A stretch of 64,000 bases of DNA, from the NCBI RefSeq assembly GCF_022374875.2, contig NZ_CP092427.2, positions 1 through 64,000 of the forward strand, given 5' to 3'. The notes beneath the pieces were generated by a model. That model saw only the letters and a program-made list of their open reading frames with translations, did no database searches and had not been told where the DNA came from. Positions 31,433-40,800 of the stretch are shown in pieces. Every line of letters starts with the position of its first letter. The stretch's first letter is position 1. This DNA is from Mycolicibacterium rufum. GTDB lineage: Bacteria; Actinomycetota; Actinomycetes; Mycobacteriales; Mycobacteriaceae. The position numbers and the translations under genes were made by a program.

Positions 31433-33631
31433 ATGACCGAACGTGTGACGGTGGGTAATCTGCGCGTCGCCCCGGTGTTGTACGACTTCATCACCAACGA
31501 GGCGCTGCCCGGCACCGGAATCGACCCCGACACGTTCTGGTCCGGCGTCGACAAGGTCGTCGCGGACCTGACCCCGAAGAACCAGGAACTGCTGGCCCGC
31601 CGTGACGAACTGCAGGCCCAGATCGACCGCTGGCACCGCGCGCGGGTGATCGGCGGCTTCGAGCCCGAGGACTACCGGCAGTTCCTCACCGACATCGGTT
31701 ACCTGGAGCCCGAGCCCGGCGACTTCACGATCACCACCGCCGGCGTCGACGACGAGATCACCACCACCGCCGGCCCGCAGCTGGTGGTGCCGGTGCTCAA
31801 CGCGCGCTTCGCGCTCAACGCCGCCAACGCGCGGTGGGGCTCGCTCTACGACGCGCTCTACGGCACCGACGTGATCTCCGACGAGGGCGGCGCCGAGCCG
31901 GGCAGCTCGTACAACAAGGTTCGCGGCGACAAGGTGATCGCCTACGCCCGCACGTTCCTCGACGGCGCGGCCCCGCTGGCGCAGGGCTCCTGGTCGGACA
32001 TCACCGGGCTGACCGTCGCCGACGGTGCCGTGACCGCGACGCTGGACGACGGTGAGGTCGCTCTGGAGGACCCCGCGCAGTTCGTCGGCTACCTCGGCGA
32101 GCCGGAGGCGCCCACCGCGGTGCTGCTGGTCAACAACGGCCTGCACATCGAGATCCTCGTCGACGCGGATTCCCCCATCGGGTCCACCGACCGGGCCGGC
32201 ATCAAGGACGTCGTCCTGGAGTCGGCCATCACGACGATCATGGACTTCGAGGACTCGGTGGCCGCCGTCGACGCCGACGACAAGGTGCTGGGCTACCGCA
32301 ACTGGCTGGGGCTCAACCGCGGCGATCTGGCCGAGGACGTCACCAAGAGCGGCAAGACGTTCACCCGCACGCTCAACGCCGACCGCACGTACACCGGCCC
32401 CGACGGCGCGGACGTCACCCTTCCCGGCCGCAGCCTCCTGTTCGTGCGCAACGTGGGCCACCTGATGACCAACGACGCCATCGTCATGGGCGGTGATGGC
32501 CAGGAAGGCACCGAGGTGCCCGAGGGCATCCAGGATGCGCTGTTCACCAGCCTGATCGGCATCCACGGCCTCAAGGACGACGAGGGGAACGGGCCGCTGC
32601 TCAACAGCCGCACCGGCTCCATCTACATCGTCAAGCCCAAGATGCACGGCCCCGACGAGGTCGCGTTCACCTGCGAACTGTTCAGCCGTGTCGAGGACGT
32701 CCTCGGCCTGCCCCAGAACACCATCAAGGTCGGCATCATGGATGAGGAGCGGCGCACCACGCTGAACCTCAAGGCCTGCATCAAGGCCGCCGCCGACCGG
32801 GTGGTGTTCATCAACACCGGCTTCCTGGACCGCACCGGCGACGAGATCCACACCTCGATGGAAGCGGGTCCGATGATCCGCAAGGGCGCGATGAAGTCGA
32901 CCGCGTGGATCCAGGCCTACGAGAACCAGAACGTCGACATCGGCCTGGAGACCGGGTTCTCCGGCAAGGCGCAGATCGGCAAGGGCATGTGGGCGATGAC
33001 CGAGCTGATGGCCGACATGGTCGAGCAGAAGATCGGGCAGCCCAAGGCCGGCGCGACCACCGCCTGGGTGCCGTCGCCGACCGCGGCGACGCTGCACGCG
33101 ATGCACTACCACGCGGTCGACGTGTTCGCGGTGCAGAAGGAGCTCGAGGGCAAGCGACGCTCCACCGTCGAGGAGCTGCTGACCATCCCGCTGGCCAAGG
33201 AACTGGCCTGGGCGTCGGAGGAGATCCGCGAGGAGGTCGACAACAACTGCCAGTCGATCCTCGGCTACGTGGTGCGCTGGATCGACGCGGGCGTGGGCTG
33301 CTCGAAGGTGCCCGACATCCACGATGTCGCGCTGATGGAGGACCGGGCCACGCTGCGGATCTCCAGCCAGCTCCTCGCGAACTGGCTGCGCCACGGTGTC
33401 ATCACCGAGGAAGACGTCAAGGCGAGCCTGCGCCGGATGGCCGCCGTGGTCGACGAGCAGAACGCCGCCGATCCCGACTTCCGGCCCATGGCAACCGATC
33501 CCGAGGGCAGCATCGCCTTCCAGGCGGCCCAGGAACTGATCCTGACCGGCGGCGCGCAGCCCAGCGGCTACACCGAGCCGATCCTGCACCGCCGGCGCCG
33601 GGAGTTCAAAGCGGCAAGTAACGTTGGCTGA
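31433..33631 (+). CDS. glcB: Malate synthase G
   Basis: I chose the ATG at 31433 (732 residues), preceded by GGAGGA; a longer upstream frame overlaps the previous gene and lacks homology. The enzyme starts [20 protein letters not shown]. It has [20 protein letters not shown], the metal/glyoxylate region [38 protein letters not shown], and the late catalytic segment with [20 protein letters not shown]. It condenses glyoxylate and acetyl-CoA to malate in the glyoxylate shunt, needed for growth on fatty acids or acetate. Position equals Rv1837c. Confidence 0.97.
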   Translation: MTERVTVGNLRVAPVLYDFITNEALPGTGIDPDTFWSGVDKVVADLTPKNQELLARRDELQAQIDRWHRARVIGGFEPEDYRQFLTDIGYLEPEPGDFTITTAGVDDEITTTAGPQLVVPVLNARFALNAANARWGSLYDALYGTDVISDEGGAEPGSSYNKVRGDKVIAYARTFLDGAAPLAQGSWSDITGLTVADGAVTATLDDGEVALEDPAQFVGYLGEPEAPTAVLLVNNGLHIEILVDADSPIGSTDRAGIKDVVLESAITTIMDFEDSVAAVDADDKVLGYRNWLGLNRGDLAEDVTKSGKTFTRTLNADRTYTGPDGADVTLPGRSLLFVRNVGHLMTNDAIVMGGDGQEGTEVPEGIQDALFTSLIGIHGLKDDEGNGPLLNSRTGSIYIVKPKMHGPDEVAFTCELFSRVEDVLGLPQNTIKVGIMDEERRTTLNLKACIKAAADRVVFINTGFLDRTGDEIHTSMEAGPMIRKGAMKSTAWIQAYENQNVDIGLETGFSGKAQIGKGMWAMTELMADMVEQKIGQPKAGATTAWVPSPTAATLHAMHYHAVDVFAVQKELEGKRRSTVEELLTIPLAKELAWASEEIREEVDNNCQSILGYVVRWIDAGVGCSKVPDIHDVALMEDRATLRISSQLLANWLRHGVITEEDVKASLRRMAAVVDEQNAADPDFRPMATDPEGSIAFQAAQELILTGGAQPSGYTEPILHRRRREFKAASNVG

Positions 33632-33651
33632 CCCCGACACCGAAGGCAGGC

Positions 33652-35589
33652 ATGGGACGACATAGCCTCCCCGACCCCGACGACTCACGCACCCCGGACG
33701 ACTCGATCCCCCCGGCGGAGTCCGGCACCCCGGACCAGTCCGGCGACGCGCACGACTTCGCCGACGACTCCCCCACCGACGAGTCGCAGATCGAACGATT
33801 CGACACCCCGCGCACCGGCGGGCCGCAGCGCAGCGGCGGGTGGGACAACGGCGAGTGGACCGGTAGCCACCGCGCCGTCACCCCGGGCCGGCGTGGGATC
33901 TCCGTCAGCGTCATCGCCGCGTTGGTCGCCGTCGTCGTGATCGTCGGCGCGGTGATCCTGTGGCGCTTCTTCGGCGACGCGTTGTCGAGCCGGTCCGACA
34001 CCGCCGCGGCGCGCTGCGTGGAAGGCGAGGTGGCCGTCGCCGTCGTGGTCGACCCGGCGATCGCCGAACCCGTCAGCACCCTCGCGCAGCGCTACAACGA
34101 CACCGCCGAGCCCGTCGGCGACAAGTGCGTGAAAGTCGGGGTGAAATCCGCGGACGCCGAACAGGTCTTCACCGGCCTGACCGGTGACTGGCCCGGCGAT
34201 CTGGGCGAGCGCCCGGCACTGTGGATCCCCGGCAGCTCGGCCTCCGAGGCGCGACTGGAAGCCAAGGCCGGTGCGCAGATCGTCAGTGACAGCCGCTCAC
34301 TGGTGAGCTCGCCCGTCGTCGTCGCCGTCTCCCCCCGCCTCAAAGGCGCGATGGGCGACCAGAACTGGGGCACGCTGCCCCGGTTGCAGACCGACCCCGC
34401 CGCGCTGGACGGGCTCGGACTGCAGGGTTGGGGCGGGCTCCGGCTCGCGCTGCCCCTCGGCGAGGACAGCGACGCCTCGTTCCTGGCCGCCGAGGCGGTC
34501 GCCGCCGCAGCGGCGCCGTCCGGGGCGCCACCGAGCGCCGGCCTGGGCGCGGTCAGCACCCTGGTGGCCGCCGCCCCGAAGCTGGACGACACGAAGGCCT
34601 CGACGGCGCTCGACGCGCTCGTCGGCGCCGACGACCCGGCCTCCGCGCCGGTGCACGCCGTCGTCACCACCGAGCAGCGGCTCTTCCAGCGGGCGGCCTC
34701 GCTGCCGGATGCGAAGTCCGCGCTCGCCTCGTGGCTTCCGCCCGGACCGACCGCGATGGCCGACTTTCCGACCGTGCTGCTCTCCGGCGATTGGCTGGCC
34801 CAGGAGCAGATCTCCGCGGCCAGCGAGTTCGCGCGCTTCCTGCGCAAACCCGAGCAGCTGGCCGAGCTGGCCAAGGCCGGTTTCCGCGTCGAGGGCCAGC
34901 AGCCCCCGGGCAACGACGTGGTGGACTTCGCGCCGGTCGGAGCACCGCTGAATCTGGGCGACAACGCGTTGCGCGCGACCATCGCCGACACCCTGACCAC
35001 GCCGGCGCAGAGCCCGACGGTCACGATCATGCTCGACCAGTCCATGCCGACCGACGAGGGCGGCAAGCCGCGGCTGACCAACGTCGTCGACGCGCTGAAG
35101 GCCCGCCTGCAGGTGCTTCCGCCCGACTCCGGGGTGGGGCTGTGGACCTTCGACGGGGTCTCGGGCCGCTCCGAAGTGAGCCTGGGCGCCCTGTCCGACC
35201 AGGTCGACGGCCGGCCGCGCTCGGCCGCGCTGACGGCCGCGCTGGACGGACAGACACCGTCGGGTGGCGGTGCGGTGTCGTTCACCACCCTGCGTCTGGT
35301 CTACACCGACGCGTCAGCGAAATACCGTGAGGGCGAGAAGAATTCGGTGCTCGTGATCACCGCAGGTCCGCACACCGACCAGTCGCTGGGCGCCGACGGG
35401 CTGCGGCAGTACATCAGCGGCGCCTTCGATCCGGCGAAACCGGTGGCGGTCAACGTCATCGACTTCGGTGACGATCCCGACCGGTCCACCTGGGAGGCCG
35501 TCGCGCAGACGACCGGCGGCAGCTACCAGAACGTCGGCAGCTCCGCGGACCCCGCGCTGGCCGCGGCGATCGCCACCCTGTTGGGCTGA
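33652..35589 (+). CDS. Membrane-anchored extracytoplasmic protein with substrate-binding-like and vWA domains (Rv1836c-like)
   Basis: The 645-residue protein has an Asp/Pro/Ser-rich cytosolic N-terminus (about 1-80) and one transmembrane helix near 85-107 (VIAALVAVVVIVGAVILW). A periplasmic-binding-like region follows (about 120-430), then a C-terminal von Willebrand A domain from about 455 (TVTIMLDQSMPTDEGGKPRL). The metal site reads DQSMP instead of the canonical DxSxS, so metal-dependent binding may be altered. It sits 20 bp after glcB. The role is unknown; a cell-envelope adhesion or assembly function is inferred. Confidence 0.82.
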   Translation: MGRHSLPDPDDSRTPDDSIPPAESGTPDQSGDAHDFADDSPTDESQIERFDTPRTGGPQRSGGWDNGEWTGSHRAVTPGRRGISVSVIAALVAVVVIVGAVILWRFFGDALSSRSDTAAARCVEGEVAVAVVVDPAIAEPVSTLAQRYNDTAEPVGDKCVKVGVKSADAEQVFTGLTGDWPGDLGERPALWIPGSSASEARLEAKAGAQIVSDSRSLVSSPVVVAVSPRLKGAMGDQNWGTLPRLQTDPAALDGLGLQGWGGLRLALPLGEDSDASFLAAEAVAAAAAPSGAPPSAGLGAVSTLVAAAPKLDDTKASTALDALVGADDPASAPVHAVVTTEQRLFQRAASLPDAKSALASWLPPGPTAMADFPTVLLSGDWLAQEQISAASEFARFLRKPEQLAELAKAGFRVEGQQPPGNDVVDFAPVGAPLNLGDNALRATIADTLTTPAQSPTVTIMLDQSMPTDEGGKPRLTNVVDALKARLQVLPPDSGVGLWTFDGVSGRSEVSLGALSDQVDGRPRSAALTAALDGQTPSGGGAVSFTTLRLVYTDASAKYREGEKNSVLVITAGPHTDQSLGADGLRQYISGAFDPAKPVAVNVIDFGDDPDRSTWEAVAQTTGGSYQNVGSSADPALAAAIATLLG

Positions 35590-35622
35590 CCGCCCGGGCT
35601 CGCGCACCGTATATTGACCTGC

Positions 35623-37209
35623 GTGACCAGGGGGTTCTGGCGGAAGAACGGCGTCAGACGCGGTGTGCGCATCCTGGCGACCACGCACCTCGCCCCGCTG
35701 TGGCTGGCGTTGCGCGCGACTCCGACGGTCGGCCCGCTCGTCAACCGGTGGATCATCAACTCGCTGGTGTACACGATGCGCACCCGGCCCGGGGCGCTGA
35801 GCACCATGCTCCCGTGGACGTCGTGGGAGTCGCTGCACGACCGCACCTACAGCCAGCGTCACCTGCCCCCGGATCCAGAGTTCCAGGCCGGCCTGCCCGC
35901 GCCGGCCGCCGTCGCGGCGCTGTTCGAGCGGCGCAGCGCCGCCTGCGAACAATCGACGCGCTCGACGCTGCTGTTCCCGCTGTTCGCCCAGTGGTTCGTC
36001 GACGGGTTCCTGCGCACCGACCCCCGCGACGACACGAAGAACACCTCGACCCACGACATCGACCTGAGCCAGCTCTACGGACAGACCGCCGACGTCACCC
36101 GCATGCTGCGCGACGGCGCCGGCGGCCGATTGAAGACCGAGAAGAGCCTGTCCGCGGAGTTCCCGCCCTACCTCTGCGACCCCGACGGCGTGGTCAAGGC
36201 CGAGTTCGCCGACCTCGAGATCATGTTCCGCGGCGGTGACCTGAAGGCCGACGGGGGCGGACCGGTGCCCGACGCGCTGCGCTCCCGGCTGTTCGCGCTC
36301 GGCATCCCCCGCGGCAACATCCACTACGGCTTCGTGATGATGAGCACGCTGTTCCTGCGGGAACACAACCGGATCGCGGGCCTGATCAGCGCCGCCCATC
36401 CCGACTGGAGCGACGACCGCGTCTTCGACACCACCCGCAACACGCTGACGGTGGTGCTGCTCAAGCTCGTCATCGAGGACTACATCAACCACATCACGCC
36501 GATCAAGTTCCCGCTCACGGTCGAACCCGGCATCGGCGCGAGCGAGAAGTGGTACCGACAGAACTGGATGTCGGTCGAGTTCAACCTGCTCTACCGATGG
36601 CACTCGCTGGTGCCGACCGAGGTGACCCTCGGCGGACGCCGGCGCACGTTCGCCGACCTCTGGTGGGACACCCGACCGGTCACCGAACACGGCCTGTCGG
36701 CGCTGTTCGACGAGGCCTCCCGGCAGCCCTGCAGCACCATCCGGCTGGGCAACACCGACGCGTCGATGCTGGCCATCGAGGAGAAATCGATCCTGATCGG
36801 CCGGCACGCCGAACTGGCGCCGTACAACGACTACCGCCGCGCGTGCGGTTTCCCCGCCCTGCGCTCGATCGGCGACCTCACCGCGCGCCCCGAGGTACGC
36901 GAGGCCCTCGAGCGCTGCTACGGCCGCGACATCGACCGGGTCGAGTTGTTCGTCGGGCTGTTCGCCGAGGACGTGCGGCGCGGCAGCACGCTCCCGCCGG
37001 TCATGAGTGCGATGGTGGCGGTCGACGCGTTCTCCCAGGCGCTGACCAACCCGCTGCTCGACCCGGGTGTGTACGGTGAGGCGACGTTCTCGGCACCGGG
37101 CCTGGCGGTGCTGGAGGAGACGTCGACGCTGGCCGACGTCGTGCGGCGCAACATCGCCGGGGAGGATCCGTCGCCACGGGTCAGTCTCGGCCGCCGACGG
37201 TGGCGTTGA
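35623..37209 (+). CDS. Animal-type heme peroxidase, prostaglandin-synthase-like, with Asp at the distal-His position
   Basis: From the GTG at 35623 the product is 528 residues (a TTG at 35614 is possible). It aligns by eye with cyclooxygenases over most of its length: FAQWFVDGFLRTD, HDIDLSQLYG, LFLREHNRIAG, LVIEDYINHI and EFNLLYRWHSLVP. Tyr324 and His327 in LYRWH match COX Tyr385 and the proximal heme His388. Ser471 (DAFSQAL) falls near COX Ser530. The distal-His position (COX His207 in AQHFTHQF) is Asp127 here. A fatty-acid dioxygenase-type activity is possible; ordinary peroxidase turnover may be weakened. Confidence 0.88.
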   Translation: MTRGFWRKNGVRRGVRILATTHLAPLWLALRATPTVGPLVNRWIINSLVYTMRTRPGALSTMLPWTSWESLHDRTYSQRHLPPDPEFQAGLPAPAAVAALFERRSAACEQSTRSTLLFPLFAQWFVDGFLRTDPRDDTKNTSTHDIDLSQLYGQTADVTRMLRDGAGGRLKTEKSLSAEFPPYLCDPDGVVKAEFADLEIMFRGGDLKADGGGPVPDALRSRLFALGIPRGNIHYGFVMMSTLFLREHNRIAGLISAAHPDWSDDRVFDTTRNTLTVVLLKLVIEDYINHITPIKFPLTVEPGIGASEKWYRQNWMSVEFNLLYRWHSLVPTEVTLGGRRRTFADLWWDTRPVTEHGLSALFDEASRQPCSTIRLGNTDASMLAIEEKSILIGRHAELAPYNDYRRACGFPALRSIGDLTARPEVREALERCYGRDIDRVELFVGLFAEDVRRGSTLPPVMSAMVAVDAFSQALTNPLLDPGVYGEATFSAPGLAVLEETSTLADVVRRNIAGEDPSPRVSLGRRRWR

Positions 37210-37248
37210 GGTACTGAGCAACCGCCCAGCGCGGCGCCGGAACGATCC

Positions 37249-37277
37249 GCGAAGCGAAGTCTCCGACGTCGCTTCGC
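37249..37277 (+). terminator. Hairpin after the heme peroxidase gene
   Basis: A perfect 9-bp stem (GCGAAGCGA/TCGCTTCGC) has an 11-nt loop and lies 39 bp after the peroxidase stop. There is no T-run. Confidence 0.5.
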
Positions 37278-37387
37278 TGCCGTTATTGCCCGGTGACGAG
37301 CAACAATGGTATGACGGCGTTACCCAATTGACGCATGGGTCTGCGAGGGTAAAGGAACCGTCCGGCAAAGAGGGGAATGAACTGAGG

Positions 37388-38569
37388 ATGCCGACGAGAC
37401 GGCACATCCGGTCGCGGGGCGCCGCGCCTGCGGCCCGCGACTGGCGCGACCGCAAGCGGTACGTGTGGCTGCTCGGCGTCGTCATCCCTATCCTGGTCCC
37501 CACGTCGTGGGCGGCGGTGGTGCTGACGGGGTCGGGCCTGTTCTGGTGGTCCGGTCCGATGCTGATGTTCTTCGTGATCCCCGCCCTGGATTTCCTCGTC
37601 GGCCCGGACGCGGAGAACCCGCCCGACAGTGTGCTTGCCCATCTCGAGCAGGACCGCTATTACCGCTGGGCGACCTACCTGTACCTGCCGGCCCAGTACC
37701 TGTCGCTGATATTGGGCTGCTGGCTCTGGACCGGCGGGGGCGGGGTGTCAATGACCCTGCCCGACAAGATCGGCCTGATGCTCACCGTCGGCGGCATCGG
37801 GGGCATCGCGATCAACACCGCCCACGAGCTGGGTCACCAGCGTGCCCGGTCGGAGCGCTGGCTGAGCAAGATCGCCCTCGCCCAGACCGGCTACGGCCAT
37901 TTCTTCGTCGAACACAACCGCGGCCATCACGCCCGTGTGGCGACGGTCGAGGACCCGGCCAGCTCCCGGCTGGGTGAGAACGTCTACTTCTTCTATTGGC
38001 GGTCCATCCTCGGCAGCCTGCGCTCGGCGTGGTCGATCGAGGCGCGGCGACTGCGGCGCCACGGCGGTTCGGTGTGGAGCCTGCACAACGACGTGCTCAA
38101 CGCGTGGCTGATGACGGTCGTGCTGTTCGCGGCGCTGATCGCCGGTTTCGGTGTCGAGGTGGTGCCGTGGCTGATCGGTCAGGCGCTGATCGGGGTGTTC
38201 CTGCTCGAGACCATCAACTACCTCGAGCACTACGGGCTGCGGCGGCAGCGCCGCGCCGACGGCTGCTACGAGCAGGTCCGGCCGTCACACAGCTGGAACA
38301 GCAATTCGGTGATCTCCAACGTGTTCCTGTTCCACCTGCAGCGCCACTCCGATCACCACGCCAACCCGCAGCGCCGCTACCAGGCGCTGTGTCACGCCGA
38401 GGAGGCGCCGCAGCTGCCGGCCGGGTACGCGGCCATGGTGGTGCTGGCCCTGTGCCCGCCCCTGTGGCGGCGGGTGATGGATCCTCGGGTGGCCGGGCAC
38501 TACCGCGGCGACCTCCGGCTGGCCGCGCTCAAGCCGCGCGACGCCGAGCGGCTACTGCAGCGGAGCTGA
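37388..38569 (+). CDS. alkB: Alkane 1-monooxygenase (AlkB-type diiron membrane hydroxylase)
   Basis: The ATG at 37388 gives 393 residues with about six membrane helices. All diiron His boxes are present: NTAHELGHQR, EHNRGHHARV, and LQRHSDHHANPQRRYQAL, plus the AlkB signature NYLEHYGLRR and SHSWNSN. It hydroxylates the terminal carbon of medium to long alkanes using electrons from rubredoxin. Mycobacterial alkB genes are usually followed by rubredoxin genes; none is present within this window. Its 3' end overlaps the convergent SDR gene by 18 bp. Confidence 0.95.
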   Translation: MPTRRHIRSRGAAPAARDWRDRKRYVWLLGVVIPILVPTSWAAVVLTGSGLFWWSGPMLMFFVIPALDFLVGPDAENPPDSVLAHLEQDRYYRWATYLYLPAQYLSLILGCWLWTGGGGVSMTLPDKIGLMLTVGGIGGIAINTAHELGHQRARSERWLSKIALAQTGYGHFFVEHNRGHHARVATVEDPASSRLGENVYFFYWRSILGSLRSAWSIEARRLRRHGGSVWSLHNDVLNAWLMTVVLFAALIAGFGVEVVPWLIGQALIGVFLLETINYLEHYGLRRQRRADGCYEQVRPSHSWNSNSVISNVFLFHLQRHSDHHANPQRRYQALCHAEEAPQLPAGYAAMVVLALCPPLWRRVMDPRVAGHYRGDLRLAALKPRDAERLLQRS

Positions 38570-39406
38570 CGCCGCCTCGCGGGTGCGTTTGAGGGCCACC
38601 GCGGCGGTACGCATCGACAGCGCGGGCGAGAGCCGCTCGAGATACCACAACGCCTTCCACCAGCGCGGCACGACGATGATCGCCTGGTTGCGGAGCACGC
38701 CGCGCAGTGCCTGCTGGGCGAACTCCCCCGGCTCGATGGGCCGCAGCGCCTCGCCGAGCTTGAGCAGGTTCTCGCGGCTGACGTTGCGGTTGCGGCCGTA
38801 CTCGCCGCCGGACAGGATCGGCGTGCGCACCACCCCGGGGCACAGCACCGACACCTGCACACCGTGGCCGGCGGCCTCCACCCGCAGGGTCTTCGACAGC
38901 GCGACGACGGCGTGCTTGGTGGCCGAGTACCCCGCCTGCGCGGACGTGGTGATCAGTCCGGCCATCGAGGCGGTGTTCACGATGTGCCCGCTTCCCTGCG
39001 CGATCATCACCGGGTAGGCGGCCTGCACCCCGTGGATCACCCCGCGCAGGTTCACGTCGATGATGTCGGTCCAGTCCTCCAGGGTCAGGGAATCGACCTC
39101 GCCGCCGATGCCGATGCCGGCGTTGTTGAACAGATAGTCCAGCCGGCCGCTGGTCCGCACCGCCTCGGCGACGGCGGCCTCGAATGCCGCGGGATCACGG
39201 ACATCGAGCGCGACCGCGTGGGCACGCGCCCCGCTGCCCCGAAGGCGTTGTGCCAGTTGCTCGGCGACGTCGTACTGACGGTCGGCGATCCACACCTCGG
39301 CGCCCGCCGCGGTCAGCGCTTCGGACAGGGCCGCGCCGATTCCCGATGCCCCGCCAGTGATGAACGCGACCTTCTGCGACAGCGCCGCCGTGCCTTTGAT
39401 TGCCAC
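38552..39406 (-). CDS. Short-chain dehydrogenase/reductase
   Basis: The 284-residue classical SDR (GTG start at 39406; a TTG at 39418 would add four residues) has VAFITGGASGIGAALSEAL, LFNNAGIG, the catalytic Ser in NTASMAGL and YSATKHAVVALSK. It should oxidise or reduce an alcohol/ketone with NAD(P). The C-terminal hydrophobic/basic tail (WWKALWYLERLSPALSMR) suggests membrane association. Converging on alkB, it could act on long-chain alcohols, but that is inference. Confidence 0.88.
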   Translation of the reverse strand: MAIKGTAALSQKVAFITGGASGIGAALSEALTAAGAEVWIADRQYDVAEQLAQRLRGSGARAHAVALDVRDPAAFEAAVAEAVRTSGRLDYLFNNAGIGIGGEVDSLTLEDWTDIIDVNLRGVIHGVQAAYPVMIAQGSGHIVNTASMAGLITTSAQAGYSATKHAVVALSKTLRVEAAGHGVQVSVLCPGVVRTPILSGGEYGRNRNVSRENLLKLGEALRPIEPGEFAQQALRGVLRNQAIIVVPRWWKALWYLERLSPALSMRTAAVALKRTREAASAPLQ

Positions 39407-39438
39407 GCTTGCGAACAATAGCGGTCGTCGGACCGCGC

Positions 39439-40800
39439 TCAGCTCGCGCCGCTGCCGTCCGAGGTGCCGCCGGCCGATGCCCCGGACGTCGTCGACGTGG
39501 CGCCGGACGTCTTGGACTCGGCCTTCGCGGTGCCCGACGTGTCGCTGTCGGTCGTGTCGCTGTCGGCCTTCTCGTCGGTCTTCTTCGTTCCGTGCAGTGG
39601 TGCGCGGTGCTTGCCGCCCGCCGACGTCGCGGTGTCGGTGTCGTTCTCGCTGTCGACTTCGGTATCGGTTTCGGTGTCGGTGTCGGCGGCCGTTTCGGTC
39701 TCGTCCTCGGAGTCTTCGGAGTCTTCGGAGTCTTTGGAGTCTTCGGTGGCCGGCGCGGGGGCGTCGTCAGCAGCAGTGTGGTCGTGTGGGCCCGCGTCGG
39801 TGGCCGGTGCGGTCCCCTCGTCGTCGATGGTCTTCGTGTCGTCGGCGGCCACCGTGTCGTTGCCGTCGTCCTCGGCGGCGGCTCGCAGCAGCGAGCGCGC
39901 GGCGGTCGTGCTGGACGAGGCCGTCACCGGCGCATCGGCGTTCTGCTCGCCCTGGGTCGGCTTGCCCTCCAGCCAGGTGCGGTTGTAGGCGCTGTCGATG
40001 ATCTCGCGGAGTCTGGGCTCGATGTCGGCGACCAGTGAGCCCAGGCCGGCGTCGTAGAAGCCCTGCAGCAGCGGGAGGTGCTCGGTGGGGACGTAGACGT
40101 AGGTCGTCTTGCCCTCTTTCCAGACGATGTTGTCGGGATCGTCGAGGTCGACGTCGTCGTAGCGCATGTGGACGTACGAGAACGCCGCGATCCCGTTGGC
40201 CAGCGCCAGCAGGTTGAAGGGGTTGGACGGGAAGTCGGCGATGGGGTCGTACTCGCGGGCGATGTCCACGACGTCGTACTGGGTGTCGGTGGGTGTCATC
40301 AGGAGGTCGCCCCAGAACCACCCGTTGACGCCGCCGTACTTGCGGCCCCCGTTGCCGATCAGCACCAGGGACAGCTGGTCGGGATCCGGGGCGTCCGCGT
40401 CATCGGCGTGATCGCGCAGCCAGACCGAGGCCACCCGGGCGCCGCCGCTGAAGCCGTAGACGATCTTGGGGCCGGAGCCGACGTACTGAATCGCCCAGTC
40501 GAGCCGACGGACGTTCTCGGCCATCCCGATCTCGATGGGGCCGTACGGCTGGATCCAGTCGTAGGAGACCTCCCGGCACACCTTGGGAGCGTCGCAGAGC
40601 GCGCCGCCGAGGTTCTCGTCCATCGCCCACGGGGTCGGACCGTGGTGCAGGACGGTGGCCGGACCGGACGGGATCAGCGACGAGGCGGTGCTGGCCGCCG
40701 CAGCGGCCGCGGGCAGGGTGCCGGCGCCGAACGTCAGCGGCAGTGCCGCCGCGAAAGGCAGTGCCGCCGCGGTCATCACGGCCTTCGTCGCTCGCTTCAC
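39439..40800 (-). CDS. Secreted PE-PPE-domain serine hydrolase with long acidic C-terminal tail
   Basis: I chose the GTG at 40800: GGGGAG precedes it and a signal peptide follows at once (KRATKAVMTAAALPFAAALP, cleavage near AAAA). The hydrolase domain (about 45-290) has the nucleophile GFSGG with Ser118, the Asp segment REYDPIADFPSNPFNLLA and the His segment SYVHMRYDDVDLDDP. These are typical of the PE-PPE (PF08237) alpha/beta hydrolase domain, but no PE or PPE module is attached. The last 130 residues are Asp/Thr/Ser/Glu-rich and contain GGKHRAPLHG. It is probably a cell-envelope lipase or esterase. Confidence 0.85.
   Translation of the reverse strand: MKRATKAVMTAAALPFAAALPLTFGAGTLPAAAAAASTASSLIPSGPATVLHHGPTPWAMDENLGGALCDAPKVCREVSYDWIQPYGPIEIGMAENVRRLDWAIQYVGSGPKIVYGFSGGARVASVWLRDHADDADAPDPDQLSLVLIGNGGRKYGGVNGWFWGDLLMTPTDTQYDVVDIAREYDPIADFPSNPFNLLALANGIAAFSYVHMRYDDVDLDDPDNIVWKEGKTTYVYVPTEHLPLLQGFYDAGLGSLVADIEPRLREIIDSAYNRTWLEGKPTQGEQNADAPVTASSSTTAARSLLRAAAEDDGNDTVAADDTKTIDDEGTAPATDAGPHDHTAADDAPAPATEDSKDSEDSEDSEDETETAADTDTETDTEVDSENDTDTATSAGGKHRAPLHGTKKTDEKADSDTTDSDTSGTAKAESKTSGATSTTSGASAGGTSDGSGAS

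Noticed and set aside
35614..35622. TTG start three codons upstream for the heme peroxidase
   Set aside because: GTG at 35623 is a more frequent start in mycobacteria and nothing recognisable is lost; the TTG cannot be excluded.
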